A stretch of DNA of 64,000 nt from Caprimulgus europaeus. Lineage: Eukaryota; Chordata; Aves; Caprimulgiformes; Caprimulgidae. The DNA is taken from positions 7,636,501 to 7,700,500 of the forward strand of contig OU015541.1 in the NCBI GenBank assembly GCA_907165065.1, in the 5' to 3' direction. A program made the position numbers and the translations under genes. A model generated the notes under the pieces. The model ran no database searches and was not told the DNA's origin. It worked only from the letters and a program-made list of their open reading frames with translations. Position 1 is the stretch's first letter. Each line of letters starts with the position of its first letter. Below are positions 12,613 through 25,015 of this stretch, piece after piece.

Positions 12613-15600
12613 ACAATAAATCTCCCTCCAGCTCTCTTCTCTGGGGACCTCTATACTGTGCAGCCCTGAAGCAGGGCACTTAGCCTATCTTTGGGTGTCT
12701 TTTCTCTGGGTGTTCAAGTTCTTTTATAAGGAACATCTGGGTATGTCTAGACCTTTATAAGTTTTCAGAATCCAAAATATCCCCTTTTGATATAAGCCTG
12801 ACTGTCGGCTTTAGCTATTAGGAACTCAAAATGTCAGATTACCTCTGTATCATGGAAAAAACCTGTTTACCCCCAAATGTATATGCAGTTTGCACACAAG
12901 CCTGTATTTTTAGCAAAGACACATGTCCAGTACAGCGCATTAGATGTCAGTTCAGCGTGGATTGAAACTTGAAATTTCTGTTTCTTTACTTGGGAGGTAT
13001 TCAGACACTCAGCGTAAGAGAGTCACAGAAGACCCTTCCTAAAACAAATGGGTTTGCCTTCTGAGAAATGTTTAAGTACTGGTAATGGTGCTAAACTATT
13101 GAACCAGGTAGTAGCTGCTGATTAACTTAGCACTGTCCATTCTGAACACTTAATACAGGGATCTTGAGTAAAAATAATAGCTGTGTAATTAATGCATAAG
13201 TACAAGGGAACAAAAATAAGGTCTTGCAGGTATAGGTGTTAAAGACATGATGTAGATTTATATTGTGTGGATAACCTCATAATCCTCTTTGTTGTATTGT
13301 GTTTCTTAGCTGTTCTATAGCAAGACAAGCAGAGTTGCTCTTCTTGCTGCTGAATCATAAATGCTGCAACAGCTGGCTGTGCCGTAGTGAGCTCTGCAGC
13401 CGTGTCCCCGGGCCAGTAACGCCTTGGCTTCGGCTGACTCCCTGTCTGTACGTTTATACTATTGACTCTCATGGAGACAGATCTGACTAGCTGCTCTAAG
13501 TTTACTTTTCAATTTATTATGATTTTGGTGTTTTAGTCAATACACTGATCACTTGTATGACGATCCTGCCTAAACTCTGTCATAAAATGTAAACAACAGA
13601 AAGGTATATAGAAAGCCAAAATAACTCATTATTGCCAGTTACATGCTCATCAAAATCCTAAGGGGGCTGTGACCTGATTGTAACTTTCCCCTAGAGCCAT
13701 ACAATAATTTTAGCTGTGAAAGGAAATTTTATGGCATGTAAGATTAGCCCACACTAATGCAAGGTCAAAAATAATAGAATCAATAAGCAAACTCAATACT
13801 GTTAACATTTTGAGAAAATTACTACTAGAAAACAATGTCAACAACAGATTGAAATGGGTCTCCAAAGTTGTCCTATTGATTTCCTTTCAGATTCATGACA
13901 ATCTAACTCTTTTTCCTTTGCAATATGGTACCCATTTTTCTTTCTTTTTTGTTCTTTTTATTTTACAGCCCATTTTTATTCTTTTAGCTATGAACATTTC
14001 TTATTTTATTATTTAAAAACATGACAAAATTAGTATCTTTGAGTTTATATTCTGAAATTGACAAAAGTCTCTGATACTGTTCAGAAGTGGTTAGAAAGCC
14101 TAAAGCTATTTTCAACTTTTAATTCTGTTAGTAATGCACCAGCACAAAATGTGGGGAGGAGGAGGGAGGAAACTGAGAGCTAGTTTCACATTTGTTTAAA
14201 ATTAAGTATACAAAGAATGGGAGAGCAGTAACATGCTTTGACGTATATTTAAGTGTTGCATTTCATATCAGTAATACTCTGCATGAGCAATGCTATTGCA
14301 AATTGATTGTGTTATGTCTTGGAAGTGACCAGATTAGAATTTAGCTTTAAAATAGAGACTGTGCAGTCTCGCTCCTTTAGCAGTGATGTGGCAATTGGGT
14401 ACCTCAGGTCTGTTTCCAAGAGGAATGTGCTGTGACCATGGGCAAGTTGCATAATTTTCCAATGACATAGCTGAACCTTGTGCAACGTAGATACTTATAT
14501 ATATGCTCAAGAACATTTCCACTCCTGTATGTTGTTTGAACAACAACTATTTAATATTGAAATGCCTTGAGATTCTGGGCTGAACAATCCATGTGCTGTG
14601 AAAAGCAGGATCAGAGCAAGGAAGAGCAGCAGGGATGTACCAGCCCGGTGTCAAGAAAAGGGCTGGTCTGTCTTCACCCTCATCACATCAAATCAGGAGG
14701 GCTGGGGCTGGGGCTGTGGTTGGAGAGGACAGAATATTACTCCAACCCCCATTTGAGATGGCTAGCCAGGTATAACAAGGTAAAACAAAATCTCACTATT
14801 AGTCTAGACTTTTGTGAATACACCCTCTTCAAGGAATCATCTCTTCAGCAAAGTAATTCAGCTCCCACTTTCCTTTACACACACAGCATAAATGTTTTCC
14901 ACAACTGAGGATTATGTTTGTAAAGCAAAATGATGTGTTATTCGATGATCTCATGGTCAAAGGAGCAAACTGCTCTTCCTGTGTTATTTTGAAGTCTGGC
15001 TTTTGCAGGCTCTGGGTACAGAACAGATATCTGCAAGTTCCAGAGCTGGTGTTCTCATCCTTCGAAGTCATAATGTCAAAATTATGAGGAGTTGGGATTT
15101 TAATTTAGATATAGCTAAAAAAAATAAAAGTTTTATTTGTAGTTAATCTAGTTCACCTACAGTTACAATTGTTTTTAAAACAGCAGTTTTAACTATGCTC
15201 TAAAAATCTATTTTTAAAGCTTTTTTTTTCCCCTCTAAAAACACCATATGAAGCTTGAGAAAGATGTTTTGGCTTTCTTTGGCATTTCTGTACCATCTTT
15301 TTTCATATGGATACATGTGAACAGCATTATGCCAGTGTAAGCAAACTTGTGCTGCTTGAGAGAAGTGAAACTTGAACTATGTTTTCATGGGGTTTTTTTC
15401 TGTATCTACTAGGATTTTTACTGCATTATTATTTTTTGATGAAAATTATATTTAAGAAAAACATCCATTTTCATTGTTCCATGTCCAGAATGGAGATCAG
15501 AATAGGGAATGTATTTTGAACAAATATGGATTTTCATACTTAAAAATGAAAACAAAACCAGTTTTGATTTCTAGTAGAGGCCTCTGCTGTAATCTGTGTT

Positions 15601-16802
15601 TAGATTTCTAAGCCCTCTGCATGTTATATTCCATGAATGTTGTTTACTTTTTACCACTGATATTTTGTGTTGTGGTTGGTTGGTTTGTTCATTCTAATTT
15701 TCCCATTTTTTCTATGTGGTTCCTTCTTGCCGCCTTACTCTAACTGGGACTGTGATTCAGACCAAACTGGTGATTTTTATTTTTTTTTTAATAATGGTAA
15801 ATGTGTGTAAGGCCAAGAGCTTATTACATGGGGTTAATAATCTGACCATGCAAAGATATGGTTGTACACTTTGTTCCCAACCATGTTGCTTTGTAAGTCA
15901 AAGAGTGAGGAGATATGTCAATAAAGCCTAAGGACCTGGAGATCCCCCATCAACCTGGATTTCTCAGATCATTTGTGAAAAGATCAGATCATATTTAGCT
16001 CAGGTCAACCATGATGCCTATGCCTTATACACTTTACTGTGCTGTGTATAGTCCTATGATTAGGGATACTTTTCCAGAAAGTGCAAAATCTAATTTTAGT
16101 TCCTTCTTCTTGTGTTCTGCAGACCAGAAGAGTGAGCAAACAACCAAGTCATAGATAAAGTTAGGTGGCATCTCATGATCATTCACTGTTGCTGAAACTG
16201 GGTTGTTATGCTTTGCACTTGTGGCCAAAGGAATTTGATGTATTGGCACTGTATTGCAAGATGGCAAAATTACGTAAGCCATAAGAAGGACACTGGGATC
16301 AGTTTTTTAAAACCAGACTCACTTATCTGAAAAGTGTAATTTTGAAGCCCTTTGATTAGCTGGACTAGAACAATTCCTCCTGCTTTTAGGATGAATGCTC
16401 TGTTACACACTTATGCTAAACATTATATCTTTTACTCATTCATTTCCCTTTGGAAATGAGTTGGCTTTCTGAACTGACTTTGTGAAATCTACTTGGTAAC
16501 TTTGAATCTGTAGACATACTCATTATATATGTATATTGATATTACATACTTGGTATAATCACTGTACCAATATTTCCTTTAGTAAACACAGGGGGCTTCT
16601 GGGATTGTACCAAATCACTCTACAAAAGTTATCTGATTGTCGTTTACAAGCACCCTGAAGCTGTCTTTGGATGTACCTGTCTTCCTCCATTGACTGTGGA
16701 GGAAGTCTAGCTTATAAGCTCTGTGGGGTTTAGTTTGGTAGCTATTGATGTGCCTAAATTGGATAGCTAAAATGAAGTGAATCCAGGACTGTGCGGTGTT
16801 AT

Positions 16803-17312
16803 ATAGAATCATAGAATTATATGGGTTGGAAGGGACCTTTAAGGATCATTTGGTCCAACCCCCTGCATTGAGCAAGGACTTATTCCACTGGATCAAATCA
16901 CTCAAATCACTCACCCTTGCAACCCAACCCTGAACATTTTCAGTGATGAGATATTCACAGTTTCTATGGGCAACCTGTTGCAGTGTCTCACTATCCTCAT
17001 CATTTAAAATTTCTTCCTTATGTCCAGTATAAACCTACCTTCTTTCAGTTTAAAACCATTGCCCCTTGTCCTGTCACTACAGGTCCTGGTAAAAAGACTT
17101 TCTCCATCTTTCTTATAAGCCCCCTTCCTATATTGAAAGGCCACAAAAAGATCTTCCCAGAGCCTTTTCTTCTCCAGGCTGAACAGCCCTAACTCTCTCA
17201 GCCTTTTCTTGTAGGAGAGGTGTTCCAGCCCTCTGACCATTTTTGTGGCCTTTCTCTGAACATACTCCAACAGGTCCTTCTCATTCTTGTGCTGGAGACC
17301 CCAACATATAAT
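16803..17312 (-). mobile_element. CR1 LINE, 5'-truncated, avian type
   Basis: The plus-strand left edge carries the reverse complement of the avian CR1 3' end: TAGAATCATAGAATTATA, GGTTGGAAGGGACC and TGGTCCAACCCC. Next come the reverse complements of the ORF2 C-terminal region, including GGCAACCTGTTGCAGTGTCTCA, TTTAAAACCATTGCCCCTTG, CTTCTCCAGGCTGAACAGCC and GGAGAGGTGTTCCAGCCCTCTGACC. Similarity fades near 17312, so about 510 bases remain of an element whose full length is several kilobases. This is the usual 5' truncation of CR1. No target-site duplication was seen, which is normal for CR1. This is the strongest evidence that the window is avian. Confidence 0.95.
16911..17308 (-). pseudogene. 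CR1 ORF2 reverse-transcriptase C-terminal remnant
   Basis: Read on the minus strand, one frame stays open from about 17308 and gives CR1 ORF2-like text. It reads CWGLQHKNEKDLLEYVQRKA, later RGLEHLSYKKRLRELGLFSL, then SDRTRGNGFKLKEGRF and LDIRKKF. A TAA at 17004-17006 falls just after the KKF of this conserved motif. The frame then continues past it with RHCNRLP-like text until a TGA at 16911-16913. So only one nonsense codon and no frameshift interrupt about 130 codons. The catalytic part of the reverse transcriptase lies upstream in a full element and is absent. There is no genuine start codon. It is inactive by truncation. Confidence 0.9.
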
Positions 17313-17739
17313 GAACTTTGTGCTTCTCCCAAGTTCAACAGCTTTGTTTATTTCACTGGTATCTCACAGTTCCTTTTCTCCCTCAAACATAATCCTTTCT
17401 GGCTTTCATTTGCAATAACTATACTAATTATTTTCAGGGGCAGATGTATTGTGCAGTCCTGATGTGGCCATTGCTGTAGCAACATCTGTGTTTGCAACAA
17501 AAGCAGTGCTGCATTCCTTACAAACAGGGATTAGCTTGTCATAAGGACAGGCTATCAAAAGTTCATTTGAACAAGATGATTTTCTGCTAGTCTTATGCTA
17601 CCAGCTGTTTGGACAAAGGATTGGCAACAGTTCTGTAAACTGGTCTTAGCCAACAAATGATGGTGGAGTTTGTGAATCTGATCAAACTTTGACAACAACC
17701 CAGAACTTATTTGAAATGCATTTCTTGTCATTGCTGGAG

Positions 17740-17760
17740 AAAAAAAAAAAAAAAAAAAAA
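17740..17760. repeat. Poly-A tract, 21 bases
   Basis: An uninterrupted run of 21 A follows GGAG. It could be the tail of a retrocopy, but the sequence upstream (about 17500-17739) was not recognised as any transcript. Confidence 0.9.
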
Positions 17761-20700
17761 GACTAAAGAAAAAAACACCACTGAAGGGAGTTGTCACACA
17801 AAAGTGTGTGGTATGAACCCAGGGACCTAAAAAATCAATCATGGCAATTATTTTACTAAATTATTTTAAACTGCAGTGTGTCCAGAAGTCTTTCTGTTAA
17901 ATGTCTGCTGTCACAGCAACAAGCTGTGCTGTTTCCATCTCTGACCTTTTTCATGTTAAAATGCGTGTCAGTATGTAAAACAGAAGCACTCCACACAGAA
18001 GATGACTGTAGCAGTGCTTTGCTTTGCTGCACTGAAGGTCCTGGAGATACATATTTTGCAGGAAATTAGTATAATGGGACAATTCGCCATTTAGTTAGAG
18101 AGGAAAAAAACAACACCAACAACAAGCAAAGGTTGCTTTTTTTCAACATTTGTTTTGTCATGTTCTTTTTTGCTGTGATATGTTTGAGAGAACAGAATGG
18201 AAGACTTAAGTGGCACATTCAGAGAATGGATGACTTGATGATGAAGTGTGAAATGACCATTAAAGCACTGACCGTTTATCCCTAATACTCTATTTGGAGT
18301 TGAGATCTAAGTGAAATGAGTTTAGTGGTTGCAGCTGAGTACCTAGTGGACAGGAGTCCATATGTCAGAGAAATCTAAATCAGCCGGTGCAGTTTAACAT
18401 CAATAACAGCATTGATTCTGACGAAGTGTGGATCAGAGTAATGGATAATAACAATAAAGATGTGAAGAGCCTCAAGGAAGATTTGGGGAAACAATTGGTG
18501 TGTTTTCAAAGTAGGTCCTAGTATTTTGTTTCCAAAACCTGCTCACACATAAGCATGAAGTGCCCTAGCAGGTGCCCTTGGATTCTCTGGATTTGGGTTC
18601 TCTGCTTTCAGGTGACAATGAAAATACATTTGAATGCAGTTTCCTGAATTGCATATAGAATTACAGAAACTCTGAATGTCAGGTCTTATTCCATTCTTGA
18701 AATTTCCCTTTGTGCTGCCAAAACTCTAGGGTGAGATTTACTGTCTAAGCTAGACTGAAAGTTGCAGGGCTACACCCTTAGCTCGTGCAGGTCAATGCAG
18801 ATATGTTGGTTACAGTAGACTGATGCCAGTTTGCATCAGACACCAATTTGTACAATTTGCTTCCTGTTTCATTGCTTTGGTGTGAATCTTGCTGTACCCA
18901 CAGTGGAATGGGGTTTTTAAGGCTATATTCACAAAATTTTTTAAGAAACTTTACAATGCTTGGGTCAAGGTGCTATCTGGTTTGGAAATTTTTATTATTT
19001 GTGTTCTGAGAAACCTACAGACCAGTGCAGGTGCCCAATCTGTACACTCTGTGAGAAACAAAGTGCAATCCTTCCTGAAAGGCTTGTGGCCTCTGTTGTG
19101 AAAGAATCTCATTTGTTGTTCATCCTGAAGGACCTGAGAATGAGTTTAGAGCATTATGAATCACAGAAGGAGGTGAGGAAGATAAAATGCTGTGTATCAG
19201 GGACCAAAGAGCAATCATGTGCCCTGAGACCCCGGTCTTGGAAGAGGATATTTCCACACTGAAGGTCATCTTTCCAGGCCTTTTAACTGGTGAAAAGAAG
19301 ACTCTTTGAATAGGACCAGGCTGCCCTGCCAAGGCTGTGGAGTTATCACTCAGAAAAGGTTATAATTAGTAGCAACTGCATTGAATGTTAGAGGGGCCCT
19401 CATAGAGGGGCTTTGCAACTAAGAGCTAATATCTACCTCAGGAGAGACTTTCTGGCCAGGGGTAGGCAGCATACTGACATAAAGAACCATCATTGTCACA
19501 GAGAGAGTGAGACCTGCTCACATAGCATAGCATACTGCTCTGCAATGCAGAATGCAGGGATCATAGAATGGAATGAAGAGACACAACCAGCTCTGTGAAC
19601 TGTGAGCTGAGGAAGCTTGAAAGGAGGACTGGTTAATGAACAGTGGTTCCAAGAGTCCCCAAGAACATCAACATGAGCTGTGCAAACCTGACTCAATATT
19701 TATGGAGGGAGATTGAGCCTTAGGTGGATATAAAAACCATCATCATTCAACCTTAAGGAGCAGCTCTGAGAGTTGACAAATGCCAGCAACTTTGTGGCAT
19801 TACAGCAACTACAGGCTCCTGTCTGAACTGGGACTCAGGAATTCCTGACAAGATAAAGGTGTAAGGGACAGTAATAGGTGTGTGGGGAGGTTCTGTGTGT
19901 GTGAGAGGAGTTCTGGGTTTTTGGGGCCATGCCAATGTGATCCCTTCAGCCTTGGCCTAAAATAGTACAACGATAATATAAACCACACAAAAAGGTTGTT
20001 GTAGGGAGCTGTATCCTGATGATGGGAATTACATAGAAATTGAAAAGCACAAAATCAGAACCTGGGAGATTCTGTTGCAGAGCTGTTTTCAGAACCTATA
20101 TCTGGTGGCCCCATACTGTAGTAACAACAGACAAGTATATAACAAATTACATTAAACAGCATAGAAATCAGAAGATAACTCTATTTAGAGGTTCATTCTG
20201 CTCCTTCTCCCCCATGTTTTGAATCAGGCTGATTATAACTGCAGGAGAGTCCCAGACCAGATGTGAACAGTTAACTCTTCATGCACAGTATACAGTCCCT
20301 TACATCTGACCAGCCAAAATAAAGTTGTTACAGTGTAAATCTGCTTCATGGTTTGAAATCAGAAAAAGATATCCTTTGAGAGAGATTTTAATTCAAGGAA
20401 GTGAGGGTTGGTGTTATAATTTCTTCCTTTTGAGATTTAGATTGATGATTAATGAAGAATAGCATATAGTAGTAAGTCACAGAGAAATTATATGCATTCT
20501 GGGAAAGAATGGATGGAGGTGCATATATATAATCTCTCCTTTCCCAGGAGTTTAGAATGGAAATTTTTAGAAAAATATTGAAATACTAGGTACTTATGCA
20601 GTGTCATACAAATGATGGCACATGCAGCAGTCAGTGCTTGCCATCAACTTTCAGAGTGCTCATCACAAGTGAAGAAATTTCGGTGTTCTGTGTTTGTGCA

Positions 20701-21211
20701 ATATGTGATGTACAATATCAGGTGACTTGTTTATCCTTCTCTTGCTGTAGGTTGAACTCGAGGGAAGTATGTGCAGAGGTGAGATCCATTAGGGATACAA
20801 ACTCACTGTAGCACATGTTCTCTGAGAACAGAGGGGAGGAAGAAGGGCAAGTAGCTTTGGAACCAGTGGGAAGGAGAAAATGATGGTTTGTGCCTGTCTT
20901 TTAGTCATGCAGAAGTAGTCATTTAGGCTGATTAATGTATTTGAAGTAAAGCAAAACAAAAAGGTCTGTACAGACTTGTGAAGAGTTTTATGTTTGCAAA
21001 CATGTTAGCTGGCAGTGTGGCCATGCCAGCACAAATGTGTCTGAGCAGGTAGGAAGGAAACTGATTCAGATTTGCAGTATTTTTGTTCTTGTTTAGCTTT
21101 GTATTGGTTTTACACTATTTTAACTTGTGTATGAAACTGGAGCCAGAAAACCTAGTGTCTGATCACATTGTGATCATTTCTCGAGCTAGAAATGTCATCC
21201 CTGTGGGGGGG

Positions 21212-21224
21212 AAAAAAAAAAAAA
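21212..21224. repeat. G7-A13 homopolymer junction
   Basis: Seven G (21205-21211) are followed directly by 13 A. It is a simple mutational tract. Confidence 0.85.
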
Positions 21225-23562
21225 GGGTCTCTGCATTAAACCTGTGGGATCAGTAGCTGAGTAAGATCATGGTAGGCGATGCTGGTAGGGTCAGGCTGGA
21301 GGAGGTGGAAGTGTTACTACCCAGAGCAGTTCATCAGCCCTTTCCCCTGGAATCCCACCATCAGAGGGAACCCTGTCGATGGGGCAGTGCCTGACAGGCT
21401 GCAGAGCAAAGTCAGCCAGATCTGCCCAAACTCTCCTCCCAAGCCACTGAAGCCTGGGTGGATAATTCTGTATTAAAATAGAGAGTTCTTGTGTGATCCA
21501 TCCTGTCAGTTCTGCTATGGGGGATGTACCTGCAGCAGTGGGGGCTGTAACACTGGTGACTGGCAAATTGAAGGCTTGTTCAGGTCCTAAATAAAGAGAG
21601 GTGTTTGTGTGAGATAGTGTAGGGGGGTGTGTAATACCATAATGAATATACTGCCATGTGTGCCGTAAAATTTAAACTTAGCAATACATAATGCAAAAGC
21701 ATGCTTTCTCACTTTATTTCGGTATCTGGAAAGTTTCAGCACTGGCATCATATCAATATTTATTAATGCATTGTGAACTAGAACCTGTGATTATTACTCA
21801 TGCTATCTCATACTTTACAAGCTTCAACTCTGAAGAATAAAATCACATCTGCTTTTGCTCTTCCCATATTTTATTCAATGTTTTAACAGCTTTGCTGTAA
21901 ATATCTCATCCATTACGATTCAGTTGTGACTGTATCAACTTCACATCTCCTGTTTTATTGCTGTCATTATAGTTAAACAATGCACTGTTAATTCTGTTAA
22001 CTAACAAGTTCATTGTTCTCAGTAGTCAGCAATCTCTGTTTGTTGAGTCCACAGCATTACTGGTTGTAAATCAAATCTGGGTCTGAGTGAAATGTTTTCT
22101 TTCATTTGGAAAATGAAGATATGTTCTTTATAAAGACTGATTTAATAAAAGGTTAATTGTGATCCCAGGTAATAAAACTTGCAGGATAAATCTGGTTTAC
22201 TGAGAACAAAACCAGTAATATCTGTTCTCTTCAACTTCTGCTATAGCCCCCAGTTAACAGCAATTTTCTTATGCGTTAAGCTGAGTGTTAAAAGTTGTAA
22301 ACTTGATGCTGGGGTGGAAGGATGGAAACACTGAAATTATGACTAGAAAGAATGGTAAAGAATAATGGTAAGTGGAATGACCAATGTGTTTGAGTGGAAT
22401 CAGGTAAGAGCCCAGTGTTGCTGGGGAACAAGAAATAGTTAAAGGAAATGAATATCATTACATATGAAGAAGAAGCAGAGATAGTGGATTTATTAGACCT
22501 GGATTTGTGCTTTAGGGAAGAATGGAATAAAGAAGGGTAGAAAAGTAGGTGGAGCTGCTGATAGAAGCAGTAGAAAGAGAAGTCAGCCAGCAAGGGAAGA
22601 AAACTGAAATTAAGAAAGAGGAACCACAAGGGACATAGCATGAAGGAGGATGGATAATTAGAAAGTCATGTGTTGAGCAAGGGTAAATGGACAAAAAAGA
22701 TATTATTTTAAAATCTGAAGGCTTCACTGTATATTTTAGGAAACATTTCAGCTTTGCCAGCACTCTCCAGTGCACTACATCTGTCTGCTGCTGCGGCAGG
22801 TGTGCGGGAGCACACTTGGGTTCTCCTCTTCCTCATTTCTTTGTACTGTGTGTGCAGAGATGATGGGCAGCAGCTCTGGGGAACCTGCACTGTCTTGGGT
22901 GAGGAAAGTAAGAGGATGGCACGCTGGTATGAGGGAGGAAGCAAAGGGGAGGGCATGCTCGCTATGTCAGAGGGCAATCTGAGCCACGCCAGTGAAAAAC
23001 TGTTCTGCCTCTAGTCCTGCGAGGCTTAAAGCTACTGAAATTTGCTGAACTGTTGTAGTTTGGCCCATCTCAGATTGAATTTCTGCAGAAAACAGTGCCT
23101 GCCCTTTTAAGGATATGTGAGTCAATTGATTTCACAACACGAGTAAGCCTGTCTTCTTTTGAGAAATATGTAGTCATTAGATCTAATTTTTTTTATGTAC
23201 AATTCCTAAAGGAAAATATACCTCACTTGCGGTTTGAAAGCTGTCTCTTGAGAAATCTTGCATGCCTGGTGATCATTTGAATTCCTTGCAGCCCTTAACT
23301 TGCTGCCTGTGTGTTAGAAATCATTTTAAATGAATTGAAGAAAATTCACAAATGTTATGTGCCAGGATATTATGAACTCATAGGAAATATGACTCAAACG
23401 TATTTTTTTCCTTTTTTTTTTCTTTGTTATAATAAATAGAAATGGACAAATACAGCTTTAATGACACATTTCTGAATGAGATTTTACTGGTCTCTTATCA
23501 GCAGGCAGTGTGTAAGGCCCTGTTTAAATAAGCTGGTTTACACTTGTTAAATTTCTGTGTAA

Positions 23563-23620
23563 TTCATAGAATCATAGAATAGTTTGGAAAAGACAGTTAC
23601 TATCATCTAGTCCAACCATA
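23563..23620 (-). mobile_element. CR1 3'-end fragment
   Basis: ATTCATAGAATCATAGAATAGTTTGGAAAAGACAG...CATCTAGTCCAACC is the reverse complement of the avian CR1 3' terminus, including its tandem octamer tail. Only about 55 bases remain, so it is an extremely 5'-truncated insertion. GTTTGGAAAAGAC differs from the usual GGTTGGAAGGGACC, which indicates age. Confidence 0.85.
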
Positions 23621-24847
23621 ATTAAAATGCATAATGGGCAATAACTACAGAAAGATCAAGGACTGCCCTTGGAATTATGTACATGGATATAGATGTATAC
23701 AATTCAGCAGTTAAATCCTTATTTAAGAAATGGAAACGTTTTTTAACTGATATTTTCTTTTTTAGTCTTTTTCTTTTTAATCTGAAAGGCTGGGGTTGGG
23801 GTTGTCTCGTCTTTATTTTGCTTTGTGGATACAGGCTGGAAAAGTTACTGTCCCCAGGTTACTTGCTGCCCACAAGTAAATGCATGAACAGGGGAATTCC
23901 AGTGTCTGGCCTAAAATGGACATTTGGGAGGAGATGTCTTTTCCACTTTATCACCTCTATCTCTTTAGTCACTACAACAGGTATAGGATGAGTAACTCAG
24001 GCATGTCTCTTCAATGTTAGAAGAGGTGTTTTGATGCATTGAAATCTGGACGTGGGGACCACATAACTGCTGTTGTGCTGCAGCTTGAACAGAGCCTCTG
24101 GTTGCAGCATGCCCAGGGGCACCAGGGCACGACCTTGGTGTATTATTTCAGGATTTTCAGTGCTGGGTATGTCTGAGTGGCATGTTTGTGCCATGGGATG
24201 CTGGTTTCATTATTTTATACAAATTATACTACAAGTTATGTCAGTGTAAACACAGCATTGGTCTTTATGTTGTGCTGTTAGCTTCTTAAAAAAAAAAAAA
24301 AAACAGTTTTTAGGTCTGTTGACAAAGGAAATAAAGAACCTGAGAGTGCAGTGGAAAGTGAATGGGCAGAAGGCCACTTTTTACCTTCATATCCTCTCAA
24401 CTGTGAAGTTTGTTTCTGTGGCAAGCTTGGGACTGTGTCCCTTTGCTGAGCCCTGTGTCTTTCCACAGGATTAATAATTGGAGAGGGAGTCCACTAATTC
24501 CCATCTCCCTGTTTGAAACTTAGTATGAGGAAAAGTATCAAACACAACACACAATGTATCTCGGCTCAGCAGAAATCATTTCACCTGTTAGTACCACTTT
24601 TTAAATTGAATTTAAACACAGAACAAGAGCTGTGTGAAACTGTTTGGCATTTGATTCACAAGTGTGTTGAGATCTGCTTTGTTGATGCTGAATCTGCACC
24701 AACACCAAGGCAACTTCCACCAGGCTGGGTACCATCTTGAGCTGTGAACCAGGTTGCCTCGAGGTTTGGTTTATTCACTCAAAAGAGCTCTTAAGCCTCT
24801 TTGATTTGGTTTGGGGCTATCCTGTGAGTACAGGATAGATCTGGGAG
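23621..24847. other. Unassigned stretch
   Basis: No gene or further repeat is recognised. A poly-A run lies at 24288-24303. A 104-codon frame (23677-23991) is hydrophobic and has no family motif. It is treated as chance. Confidence 0.5.
24288..24303. repeat. Poly-A tract, 16 bases
   Basis: An uninterrupted A run follows GCTTCTT. No retrocopy body is recognised upstream. Confidence 0.85.
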
Positions 24848-25015
24848 CTCTAGATTTGATTTCTCACTCAGTCATAAATTTGTGTGTAACCTGAGGGTAA
24901 GTCATTCAGCTGCTGTACTCTGGGCTCCCATTTACAAGGTAGTGGTGAGGTCAATAATAATAATAATGCTTCTCTACTTTACACGAGTATTGGGAGACCT
25001 TAATTCCTTAATATT
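24848..25015 (+). mobile_element. MIR-like SINE fragment
   Basis: The block order follows MIR: GATTTGATTTCTCACTCAGTCA, then TGTGTGTAACCTGAGGGTAAGTCATTCAGCTGC, then GGGCTCCCATTTAC. After these come an ATA repeat (24953-24967) and GCTTCTCTACTTTACACGAGTATTGGGAGACCTTAATT. This corresponds to the MIR core and the GGATAATAATACTTCTCTACCTCACAGGGTTGTTGTGAG region of amniote MIRs. MIR is a tRNA-derived SINE that has long been inactive. No promoter boxes are intact. Confidence 0.7.

Larger units (their letters stand above)
7995..16802. other. Unassigned non-coding stretch with simple-sequence tracts
   Basis: No gene is recognised. It holds a MIR/L2-like scrap (9502-9555), an A/C-rich tract (10170-10290), a poly-T tract (11901-11930) and a short perfect hairpin (12594-12612). 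A small CpG cluster around 13380-13460 sits within a minus-strand 77-codon frame that has no recognisable motif. All open frames are short and overlapped by antisense frames. Confidence 0.55.
17313..23562. other. Unassigned stretch with poly-A tracts
   Basis: No gene is recognised. Poly-A runs lie at 17740-17760 and 21212-21224. The block 18890-19960 is relatively GC-richer and contains two overlapping frames (18889-19262) and a TATAAAAA at 19729-19736, but no LTR or gene can be named. The segment 22750-23010 is GC-richer with an 87-codon frame (see findings). Confidence 0.5.

Noticed and set aside
18960..19262. Cys-rich text (CRCPICTLC) suggesting a RING or zinc finger
   Set aside because: Only a few cysteines are clustered, the spacing does not continue as in RING or zinc-finger domains, and the frame overlaps another of similar length.
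19562..19580. ATCATAGAATGG as a CR1 tail
   Set aside because: A single ATCATAGAAT without the tandem octamer or the following GGTTGGAAG block is expected by chance.
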